Below, piece after piece: positions 1-8,640 of a DNA stretch of 34,959 nt. Below the pieces are notes generated by a model, which had not been told where the DNA came from, searched no databases, and was given only the letters and a program-made list of their open reading frames with translations. Origin of the DNA: Fusobacteriia bacterium 4572_74 (lineage in GTDB: Bacteria; Fusobacteriota; Fusobacteriia; Fusobacteriales; Fusobacteriaceae). The stretch lies in assembly GCA_002084825.1 (NCBI GenBank), contig NBMF01000005.1, forward strand, positions 1-34,959, read 5' to 3'. Position numbers and translations under genes: made by a program. Each line of letters opens with the position of its first letter. Positions within the stretch are counted from its first letter, which is position 1.

Positions 1-3
1 TCC

Positions 4-495
4 TTATAGATAATTTTCCTCTTTATATGCAAATATTTTTTGATCTGGATATCCTATAGAAATTATGCAGAGCACTCTTTTATTATCTGAGATTTCCAAA
101 ATTTCTTTAACTATCTCCTCTGCATCTCCTCCGTCTTTAGTGAACCTATTCTTCATCTGTACCCAACATGACCCCAGCCCTTGATTACAAGCCTCTAATT
201 GAATGAATGTTGATGCTATAGAGCAGTCCTCTACCCAAGTGTCGGAGATTTCTTCATTTCCTACTACAGCAATGCATGTAGGAGATTCTGCCAAAAATAG
301 TCCCCCCTTTGGTTTTACCATAGATAATTTTTTTAAGATCTCTTTATTTTCTATTACCACAAATTCCCATGGTTTTTTATTTTTTCCACTAGGAGCTACT
401 TTCCCGGCAGCTAATATTTGTTTTATTTTTTCTTCTTCTACTTTTTTTTCTTTATATTTTCTGATACTTCTTCTCTCCAACAAAACTTTTAACAT
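4..495 (-). CDS. Small nitroreductase family protein
   Basis: Probable FMN-dependent NAD(P)H oxidoreductase of the nitroreductase fold, 163 residues and complete at both ends. Visible family marks are the N-terminal RRSIRKY segment (FMN phosphate contact) at residues 8-14, the APSGKNKKPWEFVV segment around 34-47, and a C-terminal half with CSIASTFIQLEACNQGLGSCW. At 163 residues it is a short member of the family; many are 170-220. The start is supported by AGGAG directly before the ATG and a GGGGG run just further upstream. It lies downstream of the rpsA terminator, so it is probably its own unit, served by an extended -10 box at 536-544. The substrate cannot be told from sequence. Confidence 0.88.
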   Translation of the reverse strand: MLKVLLERRSIRKYKEKKVEEEKIKQILAAGKVAPSGKNKKPWEFVVIENKEILKKLSMVKPKGGLFLAESPTCIAVVGNEEISDTWVEDCSIASTFIQLEACNQGLGSCWVQMKNRFTKDGGDAEEIVKEILEISDNKRVLCIISIGYPDQKIFAYKEENYL

Positions 496-535
496 CTCCT
501 AATCCCCCTTAAATATCTTTAAATTATTTAGTAAG

Positions 536-544
536 AGTATACCA
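536..544 (-). promoter_or_regulatory. Extended -10 promoter of the nitroreductase gene
   Basis: The minus strand reads TGGTATACT, which is a TGn extended -10 joined to a good -10 hexamer, about 40 bases before the start codon and just after the rpsA terminator. No convincing -35 hexamer is seen. Confidence 0.5.
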
Positions 545-591
545 TAAAATTCAAATTACTCTTATATCCTATTTCGGTTTCTTATCCATTT

Positions 592-621
592 AAAAAAAGG
601 AGATGACCTAAGTCATCTCCT
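592..621 (-). terminator. Intrinsic terminator after rpsA
   Basis: A perfect 10-bp stem (AGGAGATGAC with GTCATCTCCT, 4-base loop) is followed on the minus strand by seven T. It sits 25 bases after the rpsA stop and ends the ptsI-ptsH-ispH-rpsA operon. Confidence 0.92.
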
Positions 622-646
622 AATAATATATTTTATAATTTTAAAA

Positions 647-2257
647 TTATTCAGTCATTCCATATTTCTTTAATAATTCTGCATCTTCATTTTTGTCAGC
701 ATCTAATTCTATCTTCTTGATAGATAATTTTACCTTTTGATCAGCAGCTGAGATTTCAATAACTTCAGCAGTTACTTCTTGACCAACTTCAAATTTTTCT
801 TTTAAATCTTTAACGAATTCTTTTGAAACTTGAGAGATATGGATCATACCATCTAAACCATGTCCCATATCGATGAAGATTCCGAAGTCAGCTATACTAG
901 ATATTTTTCTAGTAACTATACTTCCTACTCCTACTTCTTCAGACAAAATATCCCAAGGACTCTTAGTTAATTGCTTGATTCCACCTTTGATTTTTTTGTT
1001 TTCTTTATCAATAGCTAAGATTTGGAATTCTACCTTATCCCCTACAGATAATTTGTTCTCTAATTTAGTCCAAGCGAAATCAGATGTATGGATAAATGCA
1101 TCTATTCCCTCTTCAACTTCAACGAAAACTCCGTAAGGTTTAGTATCAACTATTGTTCCAGTTGCTTTATCTCCCTCTTTGAATTTCTCATCAATAACAA
1201 CCCAAGGATCTACGCTTAATTGCTTGATTCCTAATTTTAATTTTTTGTCTTCAGAGTTTAAATCTAAGATTCTAACTTGTACTTTATCTCCAGCTGAAAT
1301 AAATTCACCTAAGTTAATTTTTTTATTATTCCAAGAAAAATCAGATATATGAACTAATCCTTCGATTCCATCTTCTAATTTAACGAAAGCTCCAAATTTA
1401 ACAATTTTAGTAACTTCTCCTTCAACAGTAGTATCTACAGAATATTTATCTGCTGCTGTTGCCCAAGGATCTTGTGATAATTGTTTGATAGATAATTTAA
1501 GACTCTTCTTTTCAGCATCTAATGTAATGATTTGAGCCTTAATCTTATCTCCTGTTTTATATAAAGTATTTAAATCGTCTACCTTACCCCATGAGATTTC
1601 AGAGATATGGATAAATCCTAATACATTTTCTACTCTTACAGATAATCCAAACTTTAATACACTCTTAACTTCTACTTCAACGATTTGATTTTCACTCAAT
1701 TTAGCAAATGCTTCTGCTTCTGCCATAGCTACTACGTCTCTTCTAGAAACTAAAACTTTCTTTCTATTTCTTTCTGTTTTAATATCTTTAACTATAACTT
1801 CTACTTCTAAACCAATTACATTTTCTGTAGAGTCTTTTCTTATTTGAGATAAAGAATTAGGCATAAATGCTGAGTGAGACATTATTTCTACTATGTATCC
1901 ACCATTTACTTTTCTTACTATTTTTCCAGTTACTACTTCTTTATTTTCAAGGGCAGCTTCTAATTTAACTACAGCTTCCTCTTGTACAACTGCTCTTCTT
2001 GATACTTTAATATGTCCTTCATCATCACTATCTTCAGTAATAGCTACTCTGATCATATCTCCTACTTCAAATTCAGTAATCTCTTCAGTTCTAACTATTC
2101 CTTCAGTAGCTCCTTTTATATCTAAGTAAGAATAATCTCTTTCCTTACTAATTATTTCAGCATCTACTATTTCTCCTCTTTGTACCTGCTTTGGTGCATA
2201 TTGATTTAACATTTCCTCAAAGCTTAATTCCTCAAAATTATCTGTGTTATCAACCAT
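647..2257 (-). CDS. rpsA: 30S ribosomal protein S1
   Basis: RNA-binding ribosomal protein that helps place mRNA on the 30S subunit. The 536 residues hold six S1 (OB-fold) repeats at about 26-88, 108-173, 190-259, 277-347, 361-430 and 444-515. Repeats 3 to 6 carry the typical core G-FV-hydrophobic-GLVHIS. Six repeats and this length match the Gram-negative S1 type (about 557 in E. coli) rather than the shorter Gram-positive form. The ATG overlaps the last 8 bases of ispH in another frame, and the AGGAGG ribosome site lies inside the ispH end, so translation is probably coupled. In several Fusobacterium and clostridial genomes IspH and S1 domains are one fused protein; here they are two. Confidence 0.95.
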   Translation of the reverse strand: MVDNTDNFEELSFEEMLNQYAPKQVQRGEIVDAEIISKERDYSYLDIKGATEGIVRTEEITEFEVGDMIRVAITEDSDDEGHIKVSRRAVVQEEAVVKLEAALENKEVVTGKIVRKVNGGYIVEIMSHSAFMPNSLSQIRKDSTENVIGLEVEVIVKDIKTERNRKKVLVSRRDVVAMAEAEAFAKLSENQIVEVEVKSVLKFGLSVRVENVLGFIHISEISWGKVDDLNTLYKTGDKIKAQIITLDAEKKSLKLSIKQLSQDPWATAADKYSVDTTVEGEVTKIVKFGAFVKLEDGIEGLVHISDFSWNNKKINLGEFISAGDKVQVRILDLNSEDKKLKLGIKQLSVDPWVVIDEKFKEGDKATGTIVDTKPYGVFVEVEEGIDAFIHTSDFAWTKLENKLSVGDKVEFQILAIDKENKKIKGGIKQLTKSPWDILSEEVGVGSIVTRKISSIADFGIFIDMGHGLDGMIHISQVSKEFVKDLKEKFEVGQEVTAEVIEISAADQKVKLSIKKIELDADKNEDAELLKKYGMTE

Positions 2258-3125
2258 TACAACGTCCTCCTAATAATATACTTTCTATTTTTTCAACTAT
2301 TTCATCAGGTGTGGAAGCACCTGCTGTTATACCTATTTTATCACCTTTTTCAAACCATTTAAAATCTAGGTCTTCATAAGTTTGTACCAGATAGCTTTTC
2401 TCATTTATCTCTTTAGATATATTGTATAATTTTTTTGTATTTGAACTATTTTTTCCACCTATAATGAGCATCACATCTACTTCCGTAGAAAGTTTTTCTA
2501 CCGCTTTCTGCCTTTCAAAAGTAGCCCCGCAAATAGTATTTCCAACCTTACAGTTTTCATATTTATTTTTTATGTATTCAGTTATCTCCTTATAGAGATT
2601 TTTATTCAAAGTGGTCTGAGCTAATATATAGTATTTTTCTGATTCCTTAAATTTTATTTTTTTTAATTCCTCAAAATCTTTTACTACTTTTACATCATAT
2701 CCGAAAGATATTATCCCCCTTACCTCAGGATGAAATTCATCTCCTATAAAGATGATTTTATATCCATTTTTTTCATGGTTTATAAGTTCTTCCCTACTTC
2801 TTTTTACAAAAATACACGCTACATCATATATTCTAACATTTTTTTGATTTAAAATCTCATATATTTTTTTTATTGTCCCATGAGCACGAATTATTATAGA
2901 ATCTCCTTCACAAATTTCATCTCTTCCCTCTAGGACTTCTTCCTCTGTGACAACTACAATACCCTTAGACTTTAGACGTTCTATTACTTGTTCATTATGA
3001 ACCAACATCCCTAGCATATATATTTTTTGATCTGATTTTATGGCTTCAGCCAGATCTACAGCCTCTTTTACACCAAAACAAAATCCCATTTTCTCCGCTC
3101 TTTTTAATATATAATTATTCTTCAT
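2250..3125 (-). CDS. ispH: 4-hydroxy-3-methylbut-2-enyl diphosphate reductase
   Basis: Last enzyme of the MEP isoprenoid pathway: reduces HMBPP to IPP and DMAPP with a [4Fe-4S] cluster. The three cluster cysteines are present at C16 (GFCFGVKEA), C104 and C199 (NTICGAT). Substrate residues H43 (LVHN), H82 (RAHG), H132-E134 (HPEV), the NSSN segment at 226-229 and S271 are also in place. The 291-residue length is normal for a stand-alone enzyme. One oddity: the segment around the second cysteine reads DVACIFVK where the family usually has DATCPFVK. The gene overlaps ptsH by 11 bases and rpsA by 8 bases, so it sits inside a coupled operon. Confidence 0.95.
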   Translation of the reverse strand: MKNNYILKRAEKMGFCFGVKEAVDLAEAIKSDQKIYMLGMLVHNEQVIERLKSKGIVVVTEEEVLEGRDEICEGDSIIIRAHGTIKKIYEILNQKNVRIYDVACIFVKRSREELINHEKNGYKIIFIGDEFHPEVRGIISFGYDVKVVKDFEELKKIKFKESEKYYILAQTTLNKNLYKEITEYIKNKYENCKVGNTICGATFERQKAVEKLSTEVDVMLIIGGKNSSNTKKLYNISKEINEKSYLVQTYEDLDFKWFEKGDKIGITAGASTPDEIVEKIESILLGGRCNG

Positions 3126-3384
3126 TAAAGGTGTCTACTTCTACTAACTTTTTTAGTGCTTCTAATGCCGCACCTTCATCTTCACCATCGGCTGTAATAG
3201 TTAATGTTCTTCCCTGCTCTGCAGCCAGTAACATAAGTCCCATAATACTTTTACCATTGATCTCTTCATCGTCACAAATAACCATTATCTCTGAATCATA
3301 TTCAGTAGCTGTCTGTACAAATAATGAAGATGGTCTTGCATGTAGTCCTGCTTTATTTTTAATCTCTACATCTATCGTTTTCAA
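3115..3384 (-). CDS. ptsH: Phosphocarrier protein HPr
   Basis: HPr of the PEP:sugar phosphotransferase system, which passes phosphate from enzyme I to the EIIA domains. It has 89 residues. The phospho-accepting histidine is H15 in GLHARP, and S46 in the NGKSIMGLM segment is the usual site of regulatory HPr kinase. The start codon is TTG: it fits the family N-terminus and has GAGGTGAT a few bases upstream, while no ATG lies near. The first 26 bases overlap the end of ptsI and the last 11 overlap ispH. The order ptsI-ptsH is the reverse of the common ptsH-ptsI order. Confidence 0.94.
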   Translation of the reverse strand: MKTIDVEIKNKAGLHARPSSLFVQTATEYDSEIMVICDDEEINGKSIMGLMLLAAEQGRTLTITADGEDEGAALEALKKLVEVDTFNEE

Positions 3385-5128
3385 CTGTAATCACCTCTAT
3401 ATATTCTTTTAAAATCTCTTTAACTTCCTTTCCACTGTTACAATTTAGTAATTTAGGTTTTAATTTATTTTGTAGATCGCTACTATTCATCCTTAAAATC
3501 ATTCTTTTGGCCATGGGTATATATGTAGATAACATACTAAATCTATCTATTCCAAAACTCATAAGGGCTGCTATAGCCATTGGATCATTAGCCATCTCTC
3601 CGCAAACACTTATTTTTTTCTTTTGTCTTATAGCTTCTTTGGCTATATAATTTATAGTTCGAAGAACTGCAGGTTCAAAATAATCATTTAAATAAGCAAC
3701 ATCAGCACTGAGCCTGTCTGCCGCCATCACATACTGAGTTAAGTCATTGGTTCCTAAACTAAAAAAATCTACATATTCTGAAAATTTGTCTATCAAAAAT
3801 GCTGCAGAAGGTACTTCTACCATTATCCCCGTTTCTATATAATCGGAATATTCTAAACCCTCATTATCTAATTCTTTTTTTACTGAAATCAGTATTTTTT
3901 TTATTTGAATTATCTCCTGCAGATTAGAGATCATAGGGAACATAACCTTAATTTTTCTATCCTTTGCAACTCTTAAGATTGCCCTTAACTGAGTTCTAAA
4001 TATATTTTCGTGAGCTAGAGTAAACCTGATCCCTCTAAATCCTAAAAATGGATTCCCTTCAAAGGGCATTTCATAGTAAGGAAGTTGTTTATCTGCACCT
4101 ATATCAAGAGTTCTTATGGTAAGTTCCCTCTCGCCCTGCAATTTCTCTACTTTTTTATAAGCTCTTTCATATAATTCTATCTGCTGTTGTTCTGTAGGGA
4201 AAAACTTACTTTCCATATATAAAAATTCTGTTCTAAGAAGTCCTACACCATCTGCCATACTATTATTTAGAGATAGAAGATCTGTTATCCCTCCAATATT
4301 AGCATTCAAAATCACGTTTATACCATCTTTAGTTATAGCAGGTAATCCCTTTAATTTTTTATTTTCTTCTCTTACAGCTTCTAACTTTGCTTTTTCCTTC
4401 TTGTATTCTATAATTTGCTTATCTGTAGGGTCTTTAATTACACAAGGATCACCTTTTCTAGTATCTAATATTATCTTATTTTCCCATTCCATTTGAGTTA
4501 CATTTTTTACCCCCATAAGGGTAGGGATTCCAAAAGTCTTGGCCAAAATAGCTACATGGGAGGTTGCTCCACTATATTCAGTAACTATTCCCAATAAGTT
4601 AATATTATCATGATGCATCTTAAATAGTTCCGAAGGTAAGATTTCTTTGGTTATCAAAATTTTATTATCCAATTCATGTAATTCACAGTTTTCAACCATC
4701 AATTGACCTATTATCTTTTCCCCGACATCTTGAATATCCACAGCTCTTTGTTTGAAGACAGGATCTTTCATATCTTTAAACATATCCACATAAAATTCCA
4801 CTACATCTGCTACAATTTTTTCAATATTAACTAATTCTAATTTTAATCTTTTACCTATTTCTGACATTAATACGGGGTCATCTAATATCATAAGATGTAC
4901 ATTTAGAATCTTTAAATCATTACTTTTTACCTTTCCTTTTAATGATGATTTTAAAAATTTAAGCTCTTGTTTGGCATCCTTTATAGCTACCTCAAACCTC
5001 TTTATCTCATCTTCTAACATATGTGGTTCTATCTTATACTCTTCCAATATCGCCTGTTTTTTCCTTCTTAGATATGGTTCCCCTATTACTATACCTTCAA
5101 AAATAGCCTTTCCCATGATCTTTTCCAT
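3359..5128 (-). CDS. ptsI: Phosphoenolpyruvate-protein phosphotransferase (PTS enzyme I)
   Basis: Cytoplasmic enzyme I of the PTS; takes phosphate from PEP onto a histidine and hands it to HPr. The phosphohistidine is H191 in SGATSHVAIL, R299 lies in GVGLLRTEFLY, and the active cysteine is C509 in SVCGEMAND. Domains run in the usual order: HPr-binding N-terminal part, the phosphohistidine domain (about 145-225), then the PEP-binding barrel (about 255-545). The 589 residues are slightly longer than the usual 570-575, the excess being at the C-terminus that overlaps ptsH. The start has AAGGGG about seven bases upstream; an in-frame ATG four codons later is possible. It is the first gene of the operon. 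Confidence 0.96.
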   Translation of the reverse strand: MEKIMGKAIFEGIVIGEPYLRRKKQAILEEYKIEPHMLEDEIKRFEVAIKDAKQELKFLKSSLKGKVKSNDLKILNVHLMILDDPVLMSEIGKRLKLELVNIEKIVADVVEFYVDMFKDMKDPVFKQRAVDIQDVGEKIIGQLMVENCELHELDNKILITKEILPSELFKMHHDNINLLGIVTEYSGATSHVAILAKTFGIPTLMGVKNVTQMEWENKIILDTRKGDPCVIKDPTDKQIIEYKKEKAKLEAVREENKKLKGLPAITKDGINVILNANIGGITDLLSLNNSMADGVGLLRTEFLYMESKFFPTEQQQIELYERAYKKVEKLQGERELTIRTLDIGADKQLPYYEMPFEGNPFLGFRGIRFTLAHENIFRTQLRAILRVAKDRKIKVMFPMISNLQEIIQIKKILISVKKELDNEGLEYSDYIETGIMVEVPSAAFLIDKFSEYVDFFSLGTNDLTQYVMAADRLSADVAYLNDYFEPAVLRTINYIAKEAIRQKKKISVCGEMANDPMAIAALMSFGIDRFSMLSTYIPMAKRMILRMNSSDLQNKLKPKLLNCNSGKEVKEILKEYIEVITVENDRCRD

Positions 5129-5161
5129 ATACTTACCCCTTTTAATTTATTATTCCCTATA

Positions 5162-5190
5162 ATTATATTCCATTTTGGTAGTTTTTTCAA
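5162..5190 (-). promoter_or_regulatory. Sigma70 promoter of the ptsI operon
   Basis: On the minus strand TTGAAA (5185-5190) and TATAAT (5162-5167) are separated by exactly 17 bases, 34 bases before the ptsI start. This is a near-consensus housekeeping promoter for ptsI-ptsH-ispH-rpsA. Confidence 0.88.
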
Positions 5191-5194
5191 GAGC

Positions 5195-5210
5195 TACTAT
5201 AATTATAGTA
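5195..5210. promoter_or_regulatory. Perfect 16-bp palindrome next to the ptsI promoter
   Basis: TACTATAATTATAGTA reads the same on both strands. It ends four bases upstream of the ptsI -35 box, where an activator or repressor could bind. It is AT-rich, so chance is possible, but a perfect 16-mer at this place is a reasonable operator candidate. Confidence 0.45.
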
Positions 5211-5282
5211 AGAATATTTAGTGCTTAATATTATAAATAATACCTTATCTTATCTTTTACTTTTCCGATATATAAAAATTGA

Positions 5283-5316
5283 TAAAAAAATAGAGTTTTC
5301 AATTAGAAAACTCTAT
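5283..5316 (-). terminator. Intrinsic terminator after the DUF1667 gene
   Basis: An 11-bp perfect stem (ATAGAGTTTTC with GAAAACTCTAT, 5-base loop) is followed on the minus strand by a T-run. It lies about 10 bases past the DUF1667 stop and closes the glpA-like operon. Confidence 0.9.
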
Positions 5317-5325
5317 CTTTTTAAC

Positions 5326-5670
5326 TTACATATTTCTTGTTATTACTATATTTACTCCTGTATCAAAAATATTTTCACTAACTATATCTCCCATTTTAAC
5401 TGGAGATTTAACCTCTAAGGTATTTATTAAATCCATACATTTAAAATTTAATTCTTTCGGGATATCTCCCGCTGTTTTTACCGGCACCCTGTTGTGGATC
5501 CCACCTGATATTTTAATGGTAGAAGTTACCACACGAGTAGGAGCAGTTAATTCTTTTTTACCGTATATAGCTCCTCTAGGACATTTGTTCCCTGTTGTTT
5601 TATAGTCATTTTGTTCGTCTACTTCTATATGACATCCCATTGGACAAACTATGCATATTAGTTTTTTCAT
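5326..5670 (-). CDS. DUF1667 protein, partner of the glycerol-3-phosphate oxidation module
   Basis: A 114-residue protein with an N-terminal cysteine group C6, C9, C13 and C30 (CIVCPMGC then NKCPRGA). This is the hallmark of DUF1667 and could bind an Fe-S cluster or zinc. The segment ELTAPTRVVTSTI after the last cysteine is also typical. No signal peptide, so it is cytoplasmic. Proteins of this family are encoded next to GlpA-type dehydrogenases and FAD/NAD oxidoreductases in Thermotoga, clostridia and fusobacteria, and the same three-gene order is seen here, with an 11-base gap to the oxidoreductase. A role as an electron-transfer subunit is inferred, not proven. Confidence 0.85.
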   Translation of the reverse strand: MKKLICIVCPMGCHIEVDEQNDYKTTGNKCPRGAIYGKKELTAPTRVVTSTIKISGGIHNRVPVKTAGDIPKELNFKCMDLINTLEVKSPVKMGDIVSENIFDTGVNIVITRNM

Positions 5671-5681
5671 CTTTTCTCCTC

Positions 5682-6935
5682 CTATCTCTTTATTGTAACT
5701 TCTATTTTATTTGTATTAATTTTATCCATGAAAATCTTTGGAATCATTATTTTTTCCATCTCTCCGGGAGCCATATGAGGTTTTTTCAAACTCATTATCG
5801 TTTCATCCCCACATCTTACCTCTAGTTTTACATCTTTCAATACTTCTCTGACTCTCATAAATATTTCTAACCCTTTATCTATGTTTTCTTTTCTAAACTT
5901 TTGAGGAACTGTATAGCTGATTCCATTCGTTCCATCTATCTCTATAAATTCTTCATTTCTTTTAATTTCATTTTTTATATATTTTGCAGCATTCATTCCT
6001 GCTCTTCTAGATTCAGCACTTACGAAATCTACTAAGTCATGTACATGAACTACATTTCCACATGCAAATATTCCTTCAATAGATGTTTCCATAGATTCAT
6101 TTACAATAGGACCAGATGTTCTTCTATCTAATACAATTCCTGCATTTCTAGAAAGGTCATTTTCTGGAATTAATCCTACTGATAATAATAGTGTATCCAC
6201 ATCATAGTTAATTTCTGTTCCTGGAATAGGTTTTCTATTTTCATCTACCTTTGCCACTGTTACTCTCTCTAATCTACCGTCACCTTTTATATTTGTAACT
6301 GTATGACTGAGTAATAATGGTATATTATAATCTTCTAAACACTGTACTATATTACGTGTAAGTCCACCTGAGTAAGGCATAAGTTCTACTACTGCTTCTA
6401 CTTTTGCTCCCTCTAATGTCATCCTTCTAGCCATAATAAGTCCGATATCTCCAGATCCTAGGATAATTACTTTTTTACCTACCATGTATCCTTCCATATT
6501 TACAAACCTTTGAGCTGTTCCTGCTGTAAATATTCCTGAAGGTCTATCTCCTGGGATAGCTATAGCTCCCCTAGTTCTTTCTCTGCATCCCATAGCTAGG
6601 ATTATAGCTTCCGCCTCTATTTCCATATATCCATCTGTAGAGTTGATAGCTTGTATTTTTTTATCTTCACTTACATCTAATACCATCGTATCTAATTTAT
6701 ATTCTATTCCCTCTTCAGTCATTTGATGAATAAATCTTTGAGCATATTCAGGCCCTGTAAGTTCTTCTTTGAACTCGTGTAATCCAAATCCATTGTGAAT
6801 ACACTGTTGTAAGATCCCTCCTAACTCATTATCTCTTTCAATAATAAGTATCTCTTTAACTCCATTTTTTTTAGCTTCTATTGCTGCAGCCAGCCCTGCC
6901 GGTCCACCACCTAATACTACTAATTCATATTTCAT
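5682..6935 (-). CDS. FAD/NAD(P) oxidoreductase of the glycerol-3-phosphate module
   Basis: Pyridine nucleotide-disulfide type flavoprotein of 417 residues. The FAD site is GGGPAGLAAA at 9-18 and the NAD(P) site is ILGSGDIGL in the middle of the protein. GILQQCIHNGFGLHEF and the GCRERTRG motif place it with the flavoproteins that accompany GlpA-like dehydrogenases. A CGN segment near the C-terminus contacts FAD. It probably passes electrons between the GlpA-like partner and NAD or another carrier; the direction cannot be read. The ATG has GAGGAGG at a good distance. A palindromic repeat lies just upstream of this ribosome site. Confidence 0.88.
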   Translation of the reverse strand: MKYELVVLGGGPAGLAAAIEAKKNGVKEILIIERDNELGGILQQCIHNGFGLHEFKEELTGPEYAQRFIHQMTEEGIEYKLDTMVLDVSEDKKIQAINSTDGYMEIEAEAIILAMGCRERTRGAIAIPGDRPSGIFTAGTAQRFVNMEGYMVGKKVIILGSGDIGLIMARRMTLEGAKVEAVVELMPYSGGLTRNIVQCLEDYNIPLLLSHTVTNIKGDGRLERVTVAKVDENRKPIPGTEINYDVDTLLLSVGLIPENDLSRNAGIVLDRRTSGPIVNESMETSIEGIFACGNVVHVHDLVDFVSAESRRAGMNAAKYIKNEIKRNEEFIEIDGTNGISYTVPQKFRKENIDKGLEIFMRVREVLKDVKLEVRCGDETIMSLKKPHMAPGEMEKIMIPKIFMDKINTNKIEVTIKR

Positions 6936-6948
6936 CTATTTCCTCCTC

Positions 6949-7132
6949 ACTCTTCCTCTTAGGTTTCTCGATTCACGAATATTAAAATTAATTCTAGTTA
7001 GAATGAATTTTAAATATGATAAAGAAACCTAAGCTAAATAATTAAACTATGATTTCCCTTTTGACATCGTAAAATTTTTATTTACTAAAAATAAATTTTC
7101 ATACTCCTCAATCGGGAGAATCCACAATAAGG
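6949..7132. repeat. Palindromic dispersed repeat, copy 1
   Basis: The 232-base gap between the glpA-like gene and the oxidoreductase gene holds a structured repeat. CTTAGGTTTCT (6958-6968) pairs perfectly with AGAAACCTAAG (7023-7033). Inside it ATTCTA-GT-TAGAAT and flanking AT-rich arms extend the palindrome. Three blocks are shared in the same order with the region after dnaK (18483-18553): ACTCTTCC...GGTTTCTCGATTCA (6949-6975), a 22-base AT-rich block (7004-7025, one mismatch), and GAGAATCCA with ATAAGG (7116-7132). No terminator U-tract is present. It looks like a small palindromic element of the MITE or REP kind. Confidence 0.7.
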
Positions 7133-7167
7133 AAAGAGTTGTCTTTTAATTTTTTATTCTAATGAAT

Positions 7168-8601
7168 TTATTTTTTAGTTTCTCCAGTTAATATGTATGA
7201 ATCTGCTTTATCTAATACAATTTCTTCTAAGCTTTTTCCTAATTCACGAGCTAAGATCTCTTGTATTCTAGGTCCACAGAATCCACCTTGACATCTCCCC
7301 ATTCCTGGTCTACATCTTTTTTTAACACCATCTACTGTAGTTGCTCCTACATTTCTATGGATAGAATCTACTATTTCACCCTCAGTGATACTTTCACATC
7401 TGCATATCATAGTTCCATATCTATTGTCTTCTGCTATTAATTCTGCTTTTTTTGAAGCAGTTTCAGTTATAAATTCATAGTGTTTTCTTCTATTAGGTTT
7501 AAATTCTTTATTTAATTCTACATTTCCTAAGATCTTTTTAGCTATCTCTACTACATCTGCTGCAATAGCTGGAGATGATGACAATCCCGGTGATTTTATC
7601 CCCGCTACATCTATAAATCCTTTAGCTCCTTCTACCTCTTCAATTATAAAATCACCTGTACTAGGCTGTGCTCTAAGTCCTGCAAAATTTCTTATACCTT
7701 CTCTAAAATTTAACTCTTCTATAGATTTCAATGCATGTTCTCTTACAAAATCTAATCGATCTGATGTAGTAGCTAAGTTCTTTCTGTCATTTAAATCTTC
7801 TGCATCTGGTCCTGCTAATACATTCCCATGAACTGTGGGAGTTACTAAAACACCCTTTCCTAATTTAGTTGGACATTGGAATATAACATGATTAACTAAT
7901 TCCTTTTGTGTTTTATCTAAAACAAAATATTGTCCTCTTCTAGGAATTATTTTAAATGTTTCCTCTGCTACCATTCCATGAATTTTATCTGCATATACTC
8001 CAGAAGCATTTATAATACATCTAGTTTCATAATTTTTTTGATTTGTGATTACTCTGTATCCACCTTCTATTTTTTCTATATCCAAAACTTCTGTATTTAA
8101 GTCTAATTTCACTCCATTATCTACAGCATTTTCCATAAGGGCTATAGTCATTTCCCATGGTCCTACTATCCCCCCTGTAGGAGCTAATAGTGCTGCAACT
8201 GCACTTTTATTTATCTTTGGTTCAATTTTTTGCAATTCATCTTTTTCTATTATTCTTACTCCTGGAATCTCATTTTCTATTCCTCTTTCTAATAATTCCT
8301 CTATATGTTCTCTTTCCTCTTCACTGTTTGCAACTACCAATGATCCTATTCTTTTGAATGGAAAGTCTAATTCTTCACTTAATTTATCAAACATTGCATT
8401 TCCCAAGGCATTATATTTAGCCATTAAGGTTCCTTCTGTAGCATCATATCCCGCATGTATAATAGCCGAATTAGCCTTAGTTGTTCCATTAGCTACATCT
8501 GTTTCCTTATCTAACACCACCACATTCAAATTATATTTTGAAAGTTCCCTTGCTATAGATCCCCCTATTACTCCTGCTCCTACTATTAAAATATCTTGCA
8601 T
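7168..8601 (-). CDS. GlpA-like FAD-dependent glycerol-3-phosphate dehydrogenase with [2Fe-2S] domain
   Basis: Flavoprotein expected to oxidise glycerol-3-phosphate to dihydroxyacetone phosphate. The 477 residues begin with the FAD motif VGAGVIGGSIAREL (7-20), continue with a DAO-type domain, and end with a BFD-like [2Fe-2S] domain: C400 and C402 (CRCESITEGEI), then C430, C437 and C442 (GRCQGGFC). This build matches the anaerobic GlpA or LhgO/GlpO-like proteins found with DUF1667. The start is fixed by AAGGAGGT five bases upstream. It is the first gene of an operon with the FAD/NAD oxidoreductase and the DUF1667 protein. Expression probably passes a leader terminator at 8641-8694. A related 2-hydroxyacid oxidase role is possible but less likely given the neighbours. 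Confidence 0.85.
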   Translation of the reverse strand: MQDILIVGAGVIGGSIARELSKYNLNVVVLDKETDVANGTTKANSAIIHAGYDATEGTLMAKYNALGNAMFDKLSEELDFPFKRIGSLVVANSEEEREHIEELLERGIENEIPGVRIIEKDELQKIEPKINKSAVAALLAPTGGIVGPWEMTIALMENAVDNGVKLDLNTEVLDIEKIEGGYRVITNQKNYETRCIINASGVYADKIHGMVAEETFKIIPRRGQYFVLDKTQKELVNHVIFQCPTKLGKGVLVTPTVHGNVLAGPDAEDLNDRKNLATTSDRLDFVREHALKSIEELNFREGIRNFAGLRAQPSTGDFIIEEVEGAKGFIDVAGIKSPGLSSSPAIAADVVEIAKKILGNVELNKEFKPNRRKHYEFITETASKKAELIAEDNRYGTMICRCESITEGEIVDSIHRNVGATTVDGVKKRCRPGMGRCQGGFCGPRIQEILARELGKSLEEIVLDKADSYILTGETKK

Positions 8602-8640
8602 TGCTACCTCCTTAAAAATAACTAAATCTAATTTTTATTT

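Noticed and set aside
5221-5418. Plus-strand open frame of 65 codons across the ptsI upstream gap
   Set aside because: It runs over the DUF1667 terminator and into the antisense of that gene, and has no ribosome site.
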